Shown: positions 1-11,100 of the stretch, piece by piece
Numbering within the stretch: position 1 is the first letter of the stretch
Layout of the letters: every line of letters starts with the position of its first letter
Assembly (NCBI RefSeq): GCF_020509005.1
Contig: NC_063017.1
Span: forward strand, 930,001-994,000
Direction: 5' to 3'
DNA from: Fulvia fulva
Lineage: Eukaryota; Ascomycota; Dothideomycetes; Mycosphaerellales; Mycosphaerellaceae
Length of the DNA stretch: 64,000 nt
Program-made: the position numbers and the translations under genes
Notes under the pieces: generated by a model
Database searches by the model: none
Told to the model about the DNA's origin: nothing
Seen by the model: only the letters and a program-made list of their open reading frames with translations

Positions 1-621
1 AGTTCGAGTTTATACGAGCGTCTACCTACGGCCTTAACGACCCGAAACGGCCTAAGGAACTTATAATCGAGTTTCTTACTTAGGCGTATAGTCCTAATAT
101 TACGGGCATCTAGTAGAACTATATCGTTAGGCTAGTAGGTAGGCGCTAGCGCTCGCCGAGTATTTACGGCTTCGGCCGTTTATACTTACGTAAAAGTATA
201 TACGTTATATAGCTTATCTAGGCGGTCGCGGCGAATAGACTCGAGTACCCGCCGTATTTATACTTAAGTGTCTTATATATTATTAACTAACGCGTTAGCG
301 GCCTCGACGTTAGGTACTTCCCGAGCTATAACTTATAGTTTAGCTAGACTACTAAACTCTATCCGCGGGTAGCGGCTAGAGTCGGCGAAGAATAGAGTCA
401 TTCCGGTACTTATAGACTCGTAATTATTAAGGGCGAACTCGGCGTCTAGTAGTAACTTGACCTAGTTATCTTGTTAATAATTAGTATAGGCGCGGATATA
501 CTATTCGAGTACTTAGGTCGTACGTTCTAATTGCCCGTCCGTTTCTAGATAGAAGGCTATAGAAAGATTTTAGTAAATACTAAGCCTTACGTAGAGTCTA
601 CGGAAGAGCGTACTAACGAAT
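1..621 (-). pseudogene. Gyp-1 integrase C-terminal end (RIPped)
   Basis: Reading the minus strand and passing over RIP-type stops gives the module that follows the integrase core in Gypsy elements, with a D-I-V-L-L-D-A-R-N-I-R-T segment, then S-K-K-L-D-Y and an R-P-F-R-V stretch (about 130 down to 1). The frame is interrupted at 622-626 by the left TSD of Gyp-2 and resumes at 12,841. CpA/TpG are nearly absent. Not functional. Confidence 0.7.
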
Positions 622-626
622 TACGT
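622..626. repeat. TSD of Gyp-2, left copy (tacgt)
   Basis: The five bases tacgt directly before the left LTR of Gyp-2 recur directly after its right LTR at 12,836-12,840, as expected for a 5-bp integrase-generated duplication. Confidence 0.85.
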
Positions 627-810
627 TATTACGGGTAGCCTACGACCCCTTACTATAGCTACGTCGGCCCGGCTAAACCGCGGACCTTCCGTATCGGGTT
701 AGCGCGGCTTAGCTTTACTTTATAACTTCGCCGCGCCTCGCGCTCCTCTTTCGTAGCTTCGTAGAATAATAACTATCTCGTTCGGACCCTATAGTACGCG
801 CGCCCTTATA
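627..810 (+). repeat. Gyp-2 5' LTR (184 bp)
   Basis: Begins tattacggg and ends cgcccttata; the expected TG..CA ends have become TA..TA, a RIP-type change. Same length as the copy at 12,652-12,835 with only scattered transitions and one or two other substitutions. The core resembles the LTR of Gyp-5 at 41,610-41,759 in inverted orientation. Confidence 0.9.
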
Positions 811-1033
811 GTTTGTTCTACTACCCTATCTAGATTGCGGATCTAGGTAAGGGACGCGTAATAATAGGATTAGATAGAACCGTAGAACTCGAGAACGCGT
901 AGAGTCGTATTAGAATATAGAATACGGTAAGGCGTATAGCGCGTAGATACCTAGAGAACGTAACGCGGCGATATTATTAGTAGGTAGTCGCGCGCTCGTA
1001 GACAGTCAGGATATAGGCACCGTTACGCCTCCC

Positions 1034-1049
1034 CCGAACCTAGATAATA
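1034..1049. repeat. TSD of LINE-1, left copy (16 bp)
   Basis: ccgaacctagataata occurs here and at 6,026-6,041, on either side of LINE-1. The target already looks RIPped (TA-rich, no CA/TG) and both copies are identical, so LINE-1 arrived after its target had been mutated. Confidence 0.9.
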
Positions 1050-1223
1050 GATAGATAGATTTGTCATTCCCCTGTTCTAGGACCCTATCCGGCCTATGCA
1101 GGTATATATCTATTGTTATGTACAAAGGGAAACCCGAATAGGTGAAAACCCTTCCCGCCCCCGACTACTCCTTGTCTAGATTAGCTTTCCCTCTGAACGT
1201 ACGTAGTCCATGTCACTACCCCG

Positions 1224-4200
1224 TTAGCCCCCGCTCCTAGCCGGTCTCGTCGCGCTGCGTCGTGTCCTCTCTTCCTGCACTGCTCCTACTAGGCGGTACT
1301 GTTCTAGCCAGCCCTTCTCTAGTATCCAGTTCGTAATGCGCCGTAGGTCTTCAGCGTTGTTAAGAAGTGCCCCAATCGTCCGGTTCCTCGCCTTTGCCAT
1401 CCACTCCCCCCTTCCTAGCGACCACCTCGGACAGACGAGGAGTGCGTGCCGTACGTTCTGGGAGCGATAGCCGCAGGGGCAGCTAGTATTCGTGTATCCT
1501 GGAACCTTCCTCCATGATAGGTACCCCTGGAGGCCGATGTGTTCGCTTCGCAGTTGGGTTGCTATGCTACTCTGTGCCCTCGTAAGGCGGTAGTGGATGA
1601 GCTTCGGGGGGTGCTTGACCGCGGATTTTGTAGCTGACCATTCCTTAGGTTGTCCCGCTGGCTGAGGGCGTCCACTATGCCCTACAACCTGGTTGTTCCA
1701 CCTCTCTTTCCATAGTTGCTCTACAAACGATTTCTCACCTTCCCATTGTGTTGCTAGCTGTTCGTCCCTTGCCCGGTAGTTCGGCTCGTTTCCGGGTCGA
1801 ATGCCCTTGTGCGCTGGTACTGATTCGCGGGCCCTTGCGACTGCACTGGCGATGACCTTCTGTACTGGGTACTGTGCCGACTTGCCTAAGTAGGAGGTCC
1901 GTAGTCCCTGGATGTATAGGTCGATCGGCGGTATAGCGGTCTCGTGCTCAAGCATCCTCGTTGGTGTCGACTTATATGCCCCGGTGACCTTCCTTAGGCA
2001 TTGGTTTTGGATCTTCGCTAGCGGCGCGACGAGTCCCTTCGATGGGCAGGCCCTCTCGCCTAAGGACCACACTTGGCTGCCATAGGTAAGGACTGGCCGT
2101 ACAATAGCCGTATATAGAAGTCGTGACTGCCGGAAGTCCGCCCCCCATGTGGACGCAGTGAGCCTCTGGCATGATGCCATATTCTGTTCAGCTTTCCGTA
2201 ATATTGCCTGTACGTGCTTCCTCCACCGTAGCGCCGGGTCCACCCATAGTCCGAGGATCCTGAGCTGATTTGCCGGGTTAGTCGTGTGCCCCTGTATCTG
2301 GATAGAAGCTTGCATATTGTGGAACCGTGGCCGGCGCGTAAAGTGTATCAGATTGTACTTTTCTGGGGCAAACCGAGCCCCGTGCCTCCTAGCCCAGTCC
2401 TCGCAGATCTTGTGCTTCTCTTCTAGTAGCCTACAGTTCTCCTCAGTCGAGGAAGACCACGCTAGGATGTTTGTGTCGTCTACGAAGCCGCTCGCAGCGG
2501 TGTTCTGGGATTCTAGGGCTGGGAGCAGCGTCGCCATAAAGAAGAGGAACAGAATAGGTGCTAGCGTTGAGCCTTGCGGGATTCCAGTGTGGACTGCTTG
2601 AAATGGGCTTCTGTACTGGCCGACCAGGATCGACGTACTGCGGTTTTGGAGGTAGGACCGTACGAAGTTGACAAGCCACTCAGGGAGTCCTTTCGACCTT
2701 AGGATGTAGAGAAGCCGCGGGTGTGACACGTAGTCGAAGGCTCCCGATATGTCTAGGCTAAGTAAGGAAGCCACCTTGTCCCTATTCTTATACCAGATGG
2801 CCTTTACCTGAGAGGTGATAAGTTCCATCGCGGATAGCGTCGATCGCTGTGGGCGCGCACCCATCTGGGTGTCCGGGAGTAGGGAGTGTTCCTCTGCCGC
2901 CTCGGAGAGTCTCGTTGCAACCAGCTTCTCAAGCGCCTTCCCAAGAGTGTTAAGGAGCGCAATTGGGCGGTACGACTTCACCTGCGTATAGTCTTCCTTC
3001 TGCGGCTTGCGTAGGACCACTGTCGTCGATTGTTTAAAAGCTATCGGGTGGTATCCGGTCTGTAGGCAGGCGTTGAAGATCGCTGCAACTGCTGGGGCTA
3101 GTTGATCTCTACACTTCTTTAGTAGCTCGTTTGGGATCCCATCCGGCCCCGGGGCTTTCTTCGCCGGCAACTTCCTCAGCACAGCGGTAACTTCTCCCTC
3201 GGACACCTCCTGTTGGACCGCGATGCTAGGGGCTAGGGGAGTAGAGCTGTTTATGTCGCTTAGATCAGCCTCGACTGGGGGTGGGAAGAACTTGCTAGCC
3301 AGTAGACGCGCCTTGGCCTCGGGGTCGCTAACCGGGCCACTAGGCGATTGTAGCGCTGGGATAGAGAAGGAGGGGCCCTGTGTAGGGTCCTGTCGGGCCC
3401 ATTTCGCTAGCTTCCACATCCTCTCTGGCTTGCCGGCGATTTCTTCCACTGTGGCCCTCCAGCCGACTGCTTTCTCCCTCCGTATTATGGCTTTCTTCTG
3501 TTGGCATGCCTCCCTGTATACGTTCCAGGCCTCCTCGCTATGGCTGCTCGTCCACACCCGGCGGGCTCTCCTTGCTTCTCTTACTACCGCAGTGCACTCC
3601 GGCGTCCAGTATGGTTTGGACCATGTCGTTGGTTGGGCAAGCGGAACGTGAAGTGAGGTCGCTTTTCTTATTTCGTCTGTCAACCCCTGGACTGCTTCGT
3701 CTATCTCGTCTTTACTGTTGTATTGCTGCTGCGCGATCTGGACTAGCCTCTTGGAGTCATCGAGGTACGCCTGGATGTTGGCCCAGTGGGCCTTTCCCCA
3801 GTTTGGCTTAGGGGTTCTCGCTGGTGTGCGTTGTATCTGTGTCGCAATAGAGGTCCTGACTGGCATGTGGTCTGACGACGCCTCGAGTTCATGTTCGATC
3901 CCACAGTAGGTTACCGTGTGGTAGTGACTATCTGAGATCCAGGAGAGGTCGATCGTGCCTTGGAGTCCCCCTCTCTTCCAGGTGCCCAGGTCCTTCGGGG
4001 TATTGAGGGCAATTGCGTTGCTCGCCATCAAGTCGAGTACTTCGTCGGCTATAGGGTGCGGCTGCATAAGGCTTTCCCAGGAAGGGTGGTGTATGTTGAA
4101 GTCTCCTACTACGATGTGGCACCCTTGTCTCTTGAGCGCACTGTCTAGGTGTCTGCAGACCCCTAGGTCGCGGCTAGACCTCGAGGCTGGCGGTTGCATG

Positions 4201-4547
4201 TATAGGTTGTGTATCCAGGTACTACCCACGTGGAGGGAGGTAATATCGCCCCCGCCTTCTTCGTCTGCGTAGTACACTACCTCCCAGTCGGATTCCAGTA
4301 TGTCCTTGCTGACATAGAAGCACGTGCGGGGTCTGCCGTCGCCTCGTAGGCATGTCGTGTAGCCTGGTGACTTGCAGGTCGTTGGTCTCTTATGGTGCGG
4401 GTTAATCCATGGCTCCTGGATTGCAAGGACGTGGTGGACGCGCGGGTCCGCCTCGTGTAGGAAATGGTTCTGGACTATATCCTTGCTATGGTTGACGTTA
4501 TACTGGATGATGCTAAGCGTGTCGAGGCTAGTCATCGGCATCGACAA
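1224..4547 (-). CDS. LINE-1 ORF2: endonuclease / reverse transcriptase (1,107 aa)
   Basis: Encodes the enzyme for target-primed reverse transcription of a Tad/I-type LINE. An AP-endonuclease-like domain fills about residues 10-235, with Q-E-P-W (E45), G-D-F-N (149-151) and S-D-H (225-227), the usual catalytic positions. The RT domain (about 500-800) shows S-Y-R-P-I near 525, D-I-S-G-A-F near 600, G-I-P-Q-G-S near 655-660 and the active site F-V-D-D at 688-691. A C-terminal Cys/His cluster (C1023, C1025, H1034, C1039) matches the conserved end of fungal LINE ORF2 proteins. I see no convincing RNase H domain, although some Tad-clade elements have one. The start overlaps the end of ORF1 by 20 nt in another frame, suggesting termination-reinitiation. 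No internal stops, normal codon use. A transposon protein, not a host enzyme. Confidence 0.95.
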   Translation of the reverse strand: MSMPMTSLDTLSIIQYNVNHSKDIVQNHFLHEADPRVHHVLAIQEPWINPHHKRPTTCKSPGYTTCLRGDGRPRTCFYVSKDILESDWEVVYYADEEGGGDITSLHVGSTWIHNLYMQPPASRSSRDLGVCRHLDSALKRQGCHIVVGDFNIHHPSWESLMQPHPIADEVLDLMASNAIALNTPKDLGTWKRGGLQGTIDLSWISDSHYHTVTYCGIEHELEASSDHMPVRTSIATQIQRTPARTPKPNWGKAHWANIQAYLDDSKRLVQIAQQQYNSKDEIDEAVQGLTDEIRKATSLHVPLAQPTTWSKPYWTPECTAVVREARRARRVWTSSHSEEAWNVYREACQQKKAIIRREKAVGWRATVEEIAGKPERMWKLAKWARQDPTQGPSFSIPALQSPSGPVSDPEAKARLLASKFFPPPVEADLSDINSSTPLAPSIAVQQEVSEGEVTAVLRKLPAKKAPGPDGIPNELLKKCRDQLAPAVAAIFNACLQTGYHPIAFKQSTTVVLRKPQKEDYTQVKSYRPIALLNTLGKALEKLVATRLSEAAEEHSLLPDTQMGARPQRSTLSAMELITSQVKAIWYKNRDKVASLLSLDISGAFDYVSHPRLLYILRSKGLPEWLVNFVRSYLQNRSTSILVGQYRSPFQAVHTGIPQGSTLAPILFLFFMATLLPALESQNTAASGFVDDTNILAWSSSTEENCRLLEEKHKICEDWARRHGARFAPEKYNLIHFTRRPRFHNMQASIQIQGHTTNPANQLRILGLWVDPALRWRKHVQAILRKAEQNMASCQRLTASTWGADFRQSRLLYTAIVRPVLTYGSQVWSLGERACPSKGLVAPLAKIQNQCLRKVTGAYKSTPTRMLEHETAIPPIDLYIQGLRTSYLGKSAQYPVQKVIASAVARARESVPAHKGIRPGNEPNYRARDEQLATQWEGEKSFVEQLWKERWNNQVVGHSGRPQPAGQPKEWSATKSAVKHPPKLIHYRLTRAQSSIATQLRSEHIGLQGYLSWRKVPGYTNTSCPCGYRSQNVRHALLVCPRWSLGRGEWMAKARNRTIGALLNNAEDLRRITNWILEKGWLEQYRLVGAVQEERTRRSATRPARSGG

Positions 4548-5805
4548 TCATTTCCTCTGTATCGTCCTGTGTCCTACTGCCCTGTGCGTCCTGGTCTACG
4601 CCTGTCGGCTGTGTACTAAAGGGGAGCCGGGCCTGGTTAGATTCCCTCGCCGCAGCTAGCAGAGCACGTGGCCTCCCGTACGCCCTAGGCTGCGCATCCT
4701 TTACATCGTTCTCGGCCCTAGGGCGCTTGTGCCCGACCGCCGCTAGTTGGTTCCGGTGTGGGCTAGCCGCACGGTCGCCGTAGAATCTTGGGGCGACGGT
4801 TCTGTTTGTGATTGCCTTGTTTTTCGCTAGTTTCCGCTGTGGGCATTCCGCACTATACGATGGGTGGTGCCCCGGACAGTTCGCGCACCGTCTCGTAGTC
4901 GATGTACAGTCCCTAGACATATGGTCTCCTGCACAGTTCGAGCAGGCCTGCTTGTTTGTGCACGTGTAGGTTTGGTGTCCATACTGTTGGCATTTGAAGC
5001 ATTGGAGGACACGAAAGGATGAGGAGTGCTTTTCTACTGTCTTGAGGCTGTATTGCCAGACCAGGCCTTGTTCTATCGCTAGATCCGCCGATTTCGCGTC
5101 TTGTAGCCATACTATTAGCGCCGAGGCCTTCTTGCCTTCTGGCCATTTCCTATGGAGCCAAGTCGCCTTCTGGATTGGAGAGTTAAGAGTGACCGGGTTG
5201 TCCTCTTGGAGAGCGCGTAGGTGACCCTGGTTGGTTGGGTCAAACTCCTTAGGCATGTCGTGGACTAGGATCGTGAATTGTTTCGTTGAGACCTTCGCTG
5301 ATGCCGCAACCTTAGATGCCCACTGTGGCTGTGCCTCTAGGTGCCTCCTAGCAGTAGCAGAGCTAGTATAGATCTGTAGAGTGCCGTTGGACTGTTGGTT
5401 CACTGCGACCACCCCTGGTTGGTTGATTCGTTGGGCGAGCTCCTTGTTCGATAGCTTCGCAACTTCGGCCTGGTCTTCCTTTGCTGCAATGCGGATCGTA
5501 ACTGCATCGTGCGTTGGGCGGGGGCCTGGTATCGATGCCGCGACCGATGCCCAGCTATGGGGGTGTTGATTCCGGGTGGCCTTGCTAATCGCCTGGGACG
5601 TCGTCCTCATTTCTTGTTGCCCTCGGTGATACGACAGTACAAGCGCCGTGCGTAGCTGAGTGATCATTACCTGTAGAGACCGGTAAGGGAGCTGATCGTT
5701 AGTTTCCATGCTTTTTGCGTCCTCTATAAGTTGCTGCCAGTTGTCTTGGGGGGGCTTCGCCTGTAGGGCCGTAGGCGCCGTTAGTGCCGTAGCCTGGGCT
5801 GCCAT
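4528..5805 (-). CDS. LINE-1 ORF1: gag-like nucleic-acid-binding protein (425 aa)
   Basis: The first ORF of the LINE, expected to coat the element RNA. The N-terminal half is hydrophilic with helical stretches. At residues 269-321 there are three zinc knuckles in a row: C269-x2-C272-x4-H277-x4-C282, then C288-x2-C291-x3-H295-x4-C300, then C307-x2-C310 with H313/H314 and C321. A basic, proline-rich tail follows. Zinc-knuckle ORF1 proteins are typical of Tad-like fungal LINEs. The ATG at 5,805 follows a 5' UTR of about 220 nt, and the stop lies 20 nt inside ORF2. The frame is intact, with no RIP-type stops, unlike the matching region of LINE-2 (about 39,230-40,510). Confidence 0.92.
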   Translation of the reverse strand: MAAQATALTAPTALQAKPPQDNWQQLIEDAKSMETNDQLPYRSLQVMITQLRTALVLSYHRGQQEMRTTSQAISKATRNQHPHSWASVAASIPGPRPTHDAVTIRIAAKEDQAEVAKLSNKELAQRINQPGVVAVNQQSNGTLQIYTSSATARRHLEAQPQWASKVAASAKVSTKQFTILVHDMPKEFDPTNQGHLRALQEDNPVTLNSPIQKATWLHRKWPEGKKASALIVWLQDAKSADLAIEQGLVWQYSLKTVEKHSSSFRVLQCFKCQQYGHQTYTCTNKQACSNCAGDHMSRDCTSTTRRCANCPGHHPSYSAECPQRKLAKNKAITNRTVAPRFYGDRAASPHRNQLAAVGHKRPRAENDVKDAQPRAYGRPRALLAAARESNQARLPFSTQPTGVDQDAQGSRTQDDTEEMIVDADD

Positions 5806-6025
5806 TGCCTAGGAGTTGCCTAATGTAGCTAGGCACCTCCGCGGCGTTTGGAGCTGAAGAAACAGGGTGAAGAGAGCTTCAAGCTGTCCAGATTGAATGA
5901 GGTAGAACTCCCTCAGTCCTAGGGGCAGTGGCCTGCTTTTTATATCGTTGGAATGGCCTTGATAAGAGCTTTCGAATGTGTCGTGTTTTGGCGCAGAGAT
6001 CGATGATTCCCTTCTCTCTCGATGG

Positions 6026-6041
6026 CCGAACCTAGATAATA
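6026..6041. repeat. TSD of LINE-1, right copy (16 bp)
   Basis: Identical to 1,034-1,049. It marks the 5' end of LINE-1 at 6,025 and the return to RIPped Gyp-2 sequence. Confidence 0.9.
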
Positions 6042-6159
6042 TGACTTTATAAATAGCGAACGGCGGTATACTACCGCTACCTAAGCCTAAGGGCAAAAAG
6101 TAAGTAGTGTATATCTCTTTTCCCCGACCTGTCCTCTTTTCCTTAGAGTTAGACATAGG

Positions 6160-8150
6160 ACGATAACCGGCGGGTTATAGTAGACACCGGTATCGCGCTA
6201 TAATAAGAGATTAATAAAGCTTACTAGAAGGCCTTCGAGCGAGAAGAAGGTAGTAAGATTGACTTTATAGAACTGTTCGAGTTCAAGCTCGAAGAGAACC
6301 TAGGCGGTAACCTAGACAAGGTATATCTATTACTTAACAAGGTAGAACATATTCTCGTATCTAAATACTAGAATGTTACCCTAGACAACCTTACGACCCT
6401 TATATCCTAACACCCGAAGACTACCTACGACTTCGTACTATAAGTAGTCAATACGGCGATTACTAAGGGTAGACAACTCGATATAATAGAGCGAGCTAAC
6501 GACCTCTAGAACACCTAGTATACTACGCTATATACCGAATACGACCGTATCTATAAGATGCTACGAAGTGAAGAGCTTGTTATATAGAAAATAGTAGTAG
6601 ATCTTAAGAGTAAGAAGGATTACGACCTAGCTAAGTTATAAGAGCTAGAGAAGAAATATAAGGAAGCTAATAACCTATATAAGTAGTTTAGCAAGATCTA
6701 CGAGAAGGAGAAGAAGAAGGTACAAGATTCTAAGGCGAAGAACTAGGCCCTATAACAAGAAGTCGATGACCTAAAGGCTCGGCTTGAGGTAGGAGACACT
6801 ATATAGAACGGAGGTAGGGGCCGCTTAGGCCGCCGACCCTCTCGTTCCCGCCTACGCGAGACCTTACTCGAGTAGCTATTACGTAAGTATCGCGAAGCTA
6901 CTAGTAGAGGTAGCGGTAGCGGTAGTAGTAATAACGATAGAGACGACGATAACCGTAGTAATAATAGCCGAGGACATAGTAATAACCGTCCGCGACTAGG
7001 ACCTAATAATAGTCGTGACTTAAGAATACGTAATACCCGTACCTAGATACTACTAGTTGACCTTCTAGAACAACTCTTTACTATTGACCGTACCCTTACT
7101 CGCGGTATAGAGATCGGTAAGAGTGTACCTAACCCTAAGTACTTTAAGAACGATAACGACCCTAATTTCGACAGCTAGTATAGTAGTGTTCTCCTAAAGC
7201 TAACTATAGTAACCTTCCGTACTAAGATAGATAGTCTACGCTTCGTATATAGGTAGACGTAAGGTAATCCTTAGCGAAGTATTAAGCCGAGGATCCCTAT
7301 ACCTAGACAGTAGTCCTTTAACGAGTTTAAGACTAGAGAAGAGTTATTAGATTAGATAATACGCTAATATAGTATACGTAATAAAGGAACTAAGGCTATA
7401 GTTAACATTACTACCTATAAGTAAGAATAAGGCGAAACCTTTATAGCCTTCTATACCCGCTACTCGAAGTTGCGCGCCTAGATATTATAGACCGATAACA
7501 CCGAGCTTATACTATTCCGTAACCGACTAAACCGTAAGTACTTTATTAAGACCTTCGGCGACCGCGAAGTCGACCGCCGCCTAGATAGTATATAAGACGT
7601 TATCGAGGAGTATACCGTACTAGACGAGAGCTTCTACGAGACAGATCGACTATACCCGTAGAAGGAGCGCCCCCGTAGTAATAGTAACTCGAACGGTAAT
7701 AGCGGCTAGAATAACTAGAATAACGGTAACGTAGTTACTAGTACCGCTACCGGTATAGTAGGTACCTTAGTATAGCGCCTACTATAGTACGCCAGTACTA
7801 AGAAGAAGGAGGATCTACCGACATATCTATAGAACCTACCTACGCTTAACCGTAAGTAGCGCGAAGACCTTAAGAAGTAGGGTAAGTACTACCGCTACCG
7901 TATAGGTTCTTACGTATCGACTAACCCTAAATGCCTAATATATAGGTACGATAGCGACTATCGCCTACCGCGTCTACGTAATACTACGCTAAATCCGAAC
8001 GTAAACCTTAGTTCCCTAGCCGCCGATCCGTAGTAGGGAAATGGTACGACCGCTACCTAAGCGTAGTAGATAGCGGTTACCCGAACTTCCTAGGATAGAA
8101 AGAGTATAAGATTAAGAGACACGGAATATAAGAGACGGTAATAGACTATA
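6160..8150 (+). pseudogene. Gyp-2 gag remnant (RIPped)
   Basis: A plus-strand frame can be followed if TAA/TAG codons are taken as former CAA/CAG/TGG. The part around 7,320-7,640 reads like a Gypsy capsid (an F-N-E-F-K-T-R-E-E-L-L start, then a region rich in charged residues ending with an I-E-E-Y type motif). A degenerate Cys-rich knuckle lies near 7,890-7,960, where most Cys codons have become Tyr codons (TGC to TAC, a TpG to TpA change). Non-functional. Confidence 0.65.
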
Positions 8151-8179
8151 GTAAGGAGCTTAAGATATCGGTATACGTA

Positions 8180-11100
8180 CTAGATAAGCAATAGCTAGCT
8201 ATATACCCTTATATAGTATTACCCGTAATAATATAATATAGAAAGGCTCGAGGCCTTATAGATTCTACTTCTACCTCTCTGTTTCTTAAGTAGAAATTTA
8301 TACGCAAATATATAATACCCCTAATCCCTTTGACGTAAAGCCGACGACTAACACTAGGAGATAGAACGGCTACTACGCGGCAGATTATATACACGGCCCT
8401 TATAGACGTATTTATTAGCGATTATTACGAGTAAATGTTATACTACGTTACCGACCTCGAATACGACATCGTCTTTAGCCTACCGTAGCTTATAGCGTAT
8501 AACCTAAACATCTTCTAGGAGATAGGCAAGGTAGCATTTAGATCGGATTACTACTTTAGTCACTATCTATAGAATAAGATATCAATAATAGTATAATCCC
8601 TAAACTACCGCGAGAAGAGGAAGTAGGCACTAGTACGGTACGGACTAGAGCCCTTTACTAGAGAAGTAGCGAGCTTTATAGTAGGAGGGGCAGAGCTAAA
8701 CGTTTTATTATATAACCTAGAAGATATAGACGGTAAAGAAGTAGACTACTAGGGCGTTTCTTAACGCGCGTAGGAGATATACGCGTACCGGCCTAGGGCT
8801 AAGTACTTCTATATTATACCTACTAGGCGTAAGAGCGACGGCGGAGAGCTTAAGCTAAGTGTAATAGCTACTAATAATCTAGACTAATTCTTGAACAAGC
8901 AGTTCAATCACAACCCGAAGGAGAAGTTGCCGCCGATATACTACGATATTACGGACGCTTTCTTAGCTAAGGATTATAAAGGACTCCTACCTTACCGACT
9001 AGGCGTAGACTATAAGATTCACATTAAGCCTAATAGTCTATAAGAGCTACTATACCGCAAGCCCTACGGCCTAGCTAAGAAGGAGAACGAGGTAGTCAAG
9101 AAATAGCTAGACGAGCAAATATCTAAAGGGAAGGTACGGAAAGTAGGGCAAAAGACGAGCTAGTCTCCTATACTAGTGCTAGTAGTACGTAAGCCTAGAG
9201 GTAGGCTATGTGTTTATATCGACTATAGAGGATTAAATACAATTACTATTAAGAACCGGTTTCCGATTCCCTTAATATAAGAGACGCTTAACCGTATATA
9301 CGGTAAGAAGTACTTTACGAAGCTAGACATTATAGTAGCCTTTAACAAGTTACGGATAGCTAAAGGGTACGAGTGGTTAACGGCGTTTACGACACGATAT
9401 AGCATCTACGAGTGTCTAGTATTGCTATTCGGCTTATATAATAGACTAGTATTGTTCTAATTATACATTAATAAGGTCTTATAAGAACACCTAGACGACT
9501 TTGTATCGGCCTACCTAGATAACGTACTTATCTTTAGTAACACCTTAGAGGAGCATATTAAATACGTACGGAAGGTTCTTACTAAGCTACGCGATATAGG
9601 ACTTATAGTAGACATCGATAAAAGCGAATTCTACTAATAGAAGGTAAAGTACCTTAGGCTAATTATAACCCCTAACGGTATCGAGATAGACTCCGAGAAA
9701 CTCGAATGTATTTAGATATAGGAAGCTCCTAAGAACCTAAAGGATGTCTAGGCCTTCCTTAGATTTGCTAACTTCTATAGGCGGTTTATCGAAGCATTTT
9801 CGCGTATAGCTACTCCTCTTATAAACCTAACTAAGTCGGACGGACTAAGTAACTATAAGAACAGAAGGATTTAATAGTCACTAGATTGCTAACGAGCCTT
9901 TGACAATTTGAAAGCTACGTTTAGTAAAGCCGGTATGCTCGTACATTACGTACTAGGTAGGGAAATAGTAGTAGAGACAGATTCTTTAGATTTTATAAAC
10001 GCCGGCGTGCTTTCGTAGTATAATGAGAATAGTATACTATATCCTATAGCCTTCTACTCGAAGAAGTTGAGTCTATAGGAGTGTAATTATGAAATCTATA
10101 ATAAGGAACTATTAGCTATTATTAAGGCTTTTAGAGAATAGAGACCCGAGCTCGCCTACGAGGTAGATAATAAGGACTTATAGCTAGTCAAGATTTGTAC
10201 CGACTATAAGAACCTAGAATACTTTATAAAGACAAAGTAGCTAAATCGGCGACAAGCGTATTAGGCTAAGTTCTTGTTATAGTTCAACTTCAAGATAATA
10301 TACCGTCTAGGACTTTAAGGTACAAAGCTAGACAGCCTAACGAGACGTAGCTAGGACCTTCCGTAGGGGGTGGACGACCCTCGGAACTAGTATTAGTATT
10401 AGACATTGCTACCTCCTAAGCGATTCCTTAAGATCGCCTTACTATAGGTAATAGTAGAAGATACGCCGGAAGAAGAGGAACTAGTATAGCTAAACCCTAA
10501 AGCTAAAGAGTTTATACCTATAGAACGAGATACGCCTACTAAATAACCGGCGACGCGTAAAAGTTAGCGGGAAGCCGAACTCGAGTATTGAATGTCGACG
10601 GCGTACGTAACCGATAACGAGCTTAAGACCGCGATTAAGGACCTATAGAAAGACCGTACTCCTATACTACTATATAGAGCGAAGATTTACCTAGTATACT
10701 ATAAAGTAGATAGCGACCTACTATATATTCGAAATCAATACGACGGCTAGAGCTTATAAGTACTAAATGACTAAGCCTTATAGACTAGGATAATTAAGAT
10801 AAACTATGACGCTCTAGTAGTAGGCTATCTAGGACGAGCTCGTACTTATAAACTCGTAGTACGTGAATTCTACTAGCCTGAATTAGCGAGATCCGTACGT
10901 AGATATACCGCAAATTACCGTACCTACCGTATAACAAAATCTCTACACTCCTAGCTACTAGGATTATTATAGCCACTTCCTGTTCTAGATCGGCCTTAGA
11001 AACACATTATAGTCGACTTCGTTATCGGACTCCTAGAAAGTACTCTTAACGGTATAGTCTATAATAATATTATAACCGTTACTAATAGGCTTACTAAGGA

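Larger units (their letters stand above)
1050..6025 (-). mobile_element. LINE-1: full-length, un-RIPped Tad-like non-LTR retrotransposon
   Basis: 4,976-bp minus-strand element with a 16-bp TSD, a 5' UTR of about 220 nt (5,806-6,025), ORF1 (gag-like), ORF2 (endonuclease plus RT), a 3' UTR of about 174 nt (1,050-1,223) and a 3' tail of short GATA/TATC repeats in place of poly(A). Base composition is normal with plentiful CpA and TpG, in sharp contrast to the RIPped Gyp-2 around it. Both ORFs are open, so the copy looks recent and potentially competent. LINE-2 in this window is the same element after heavy RIP. Confidence 0.95.

Noticed and set aside
1224..4547. Several plus-strand frames of 60-140 codons over LINE-1 ORF2
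   Set aside because: Shadows of the long ORF2 on the opposite strand.
5809..6156. 115-codon minus-strand frame upstream of LINE-1 ORF1
   Set aside because: It crosses the LINE-1 5' end and TSD (6,026-6,041) into RIPped Gyp-2, so it cannot be an original gene of either.
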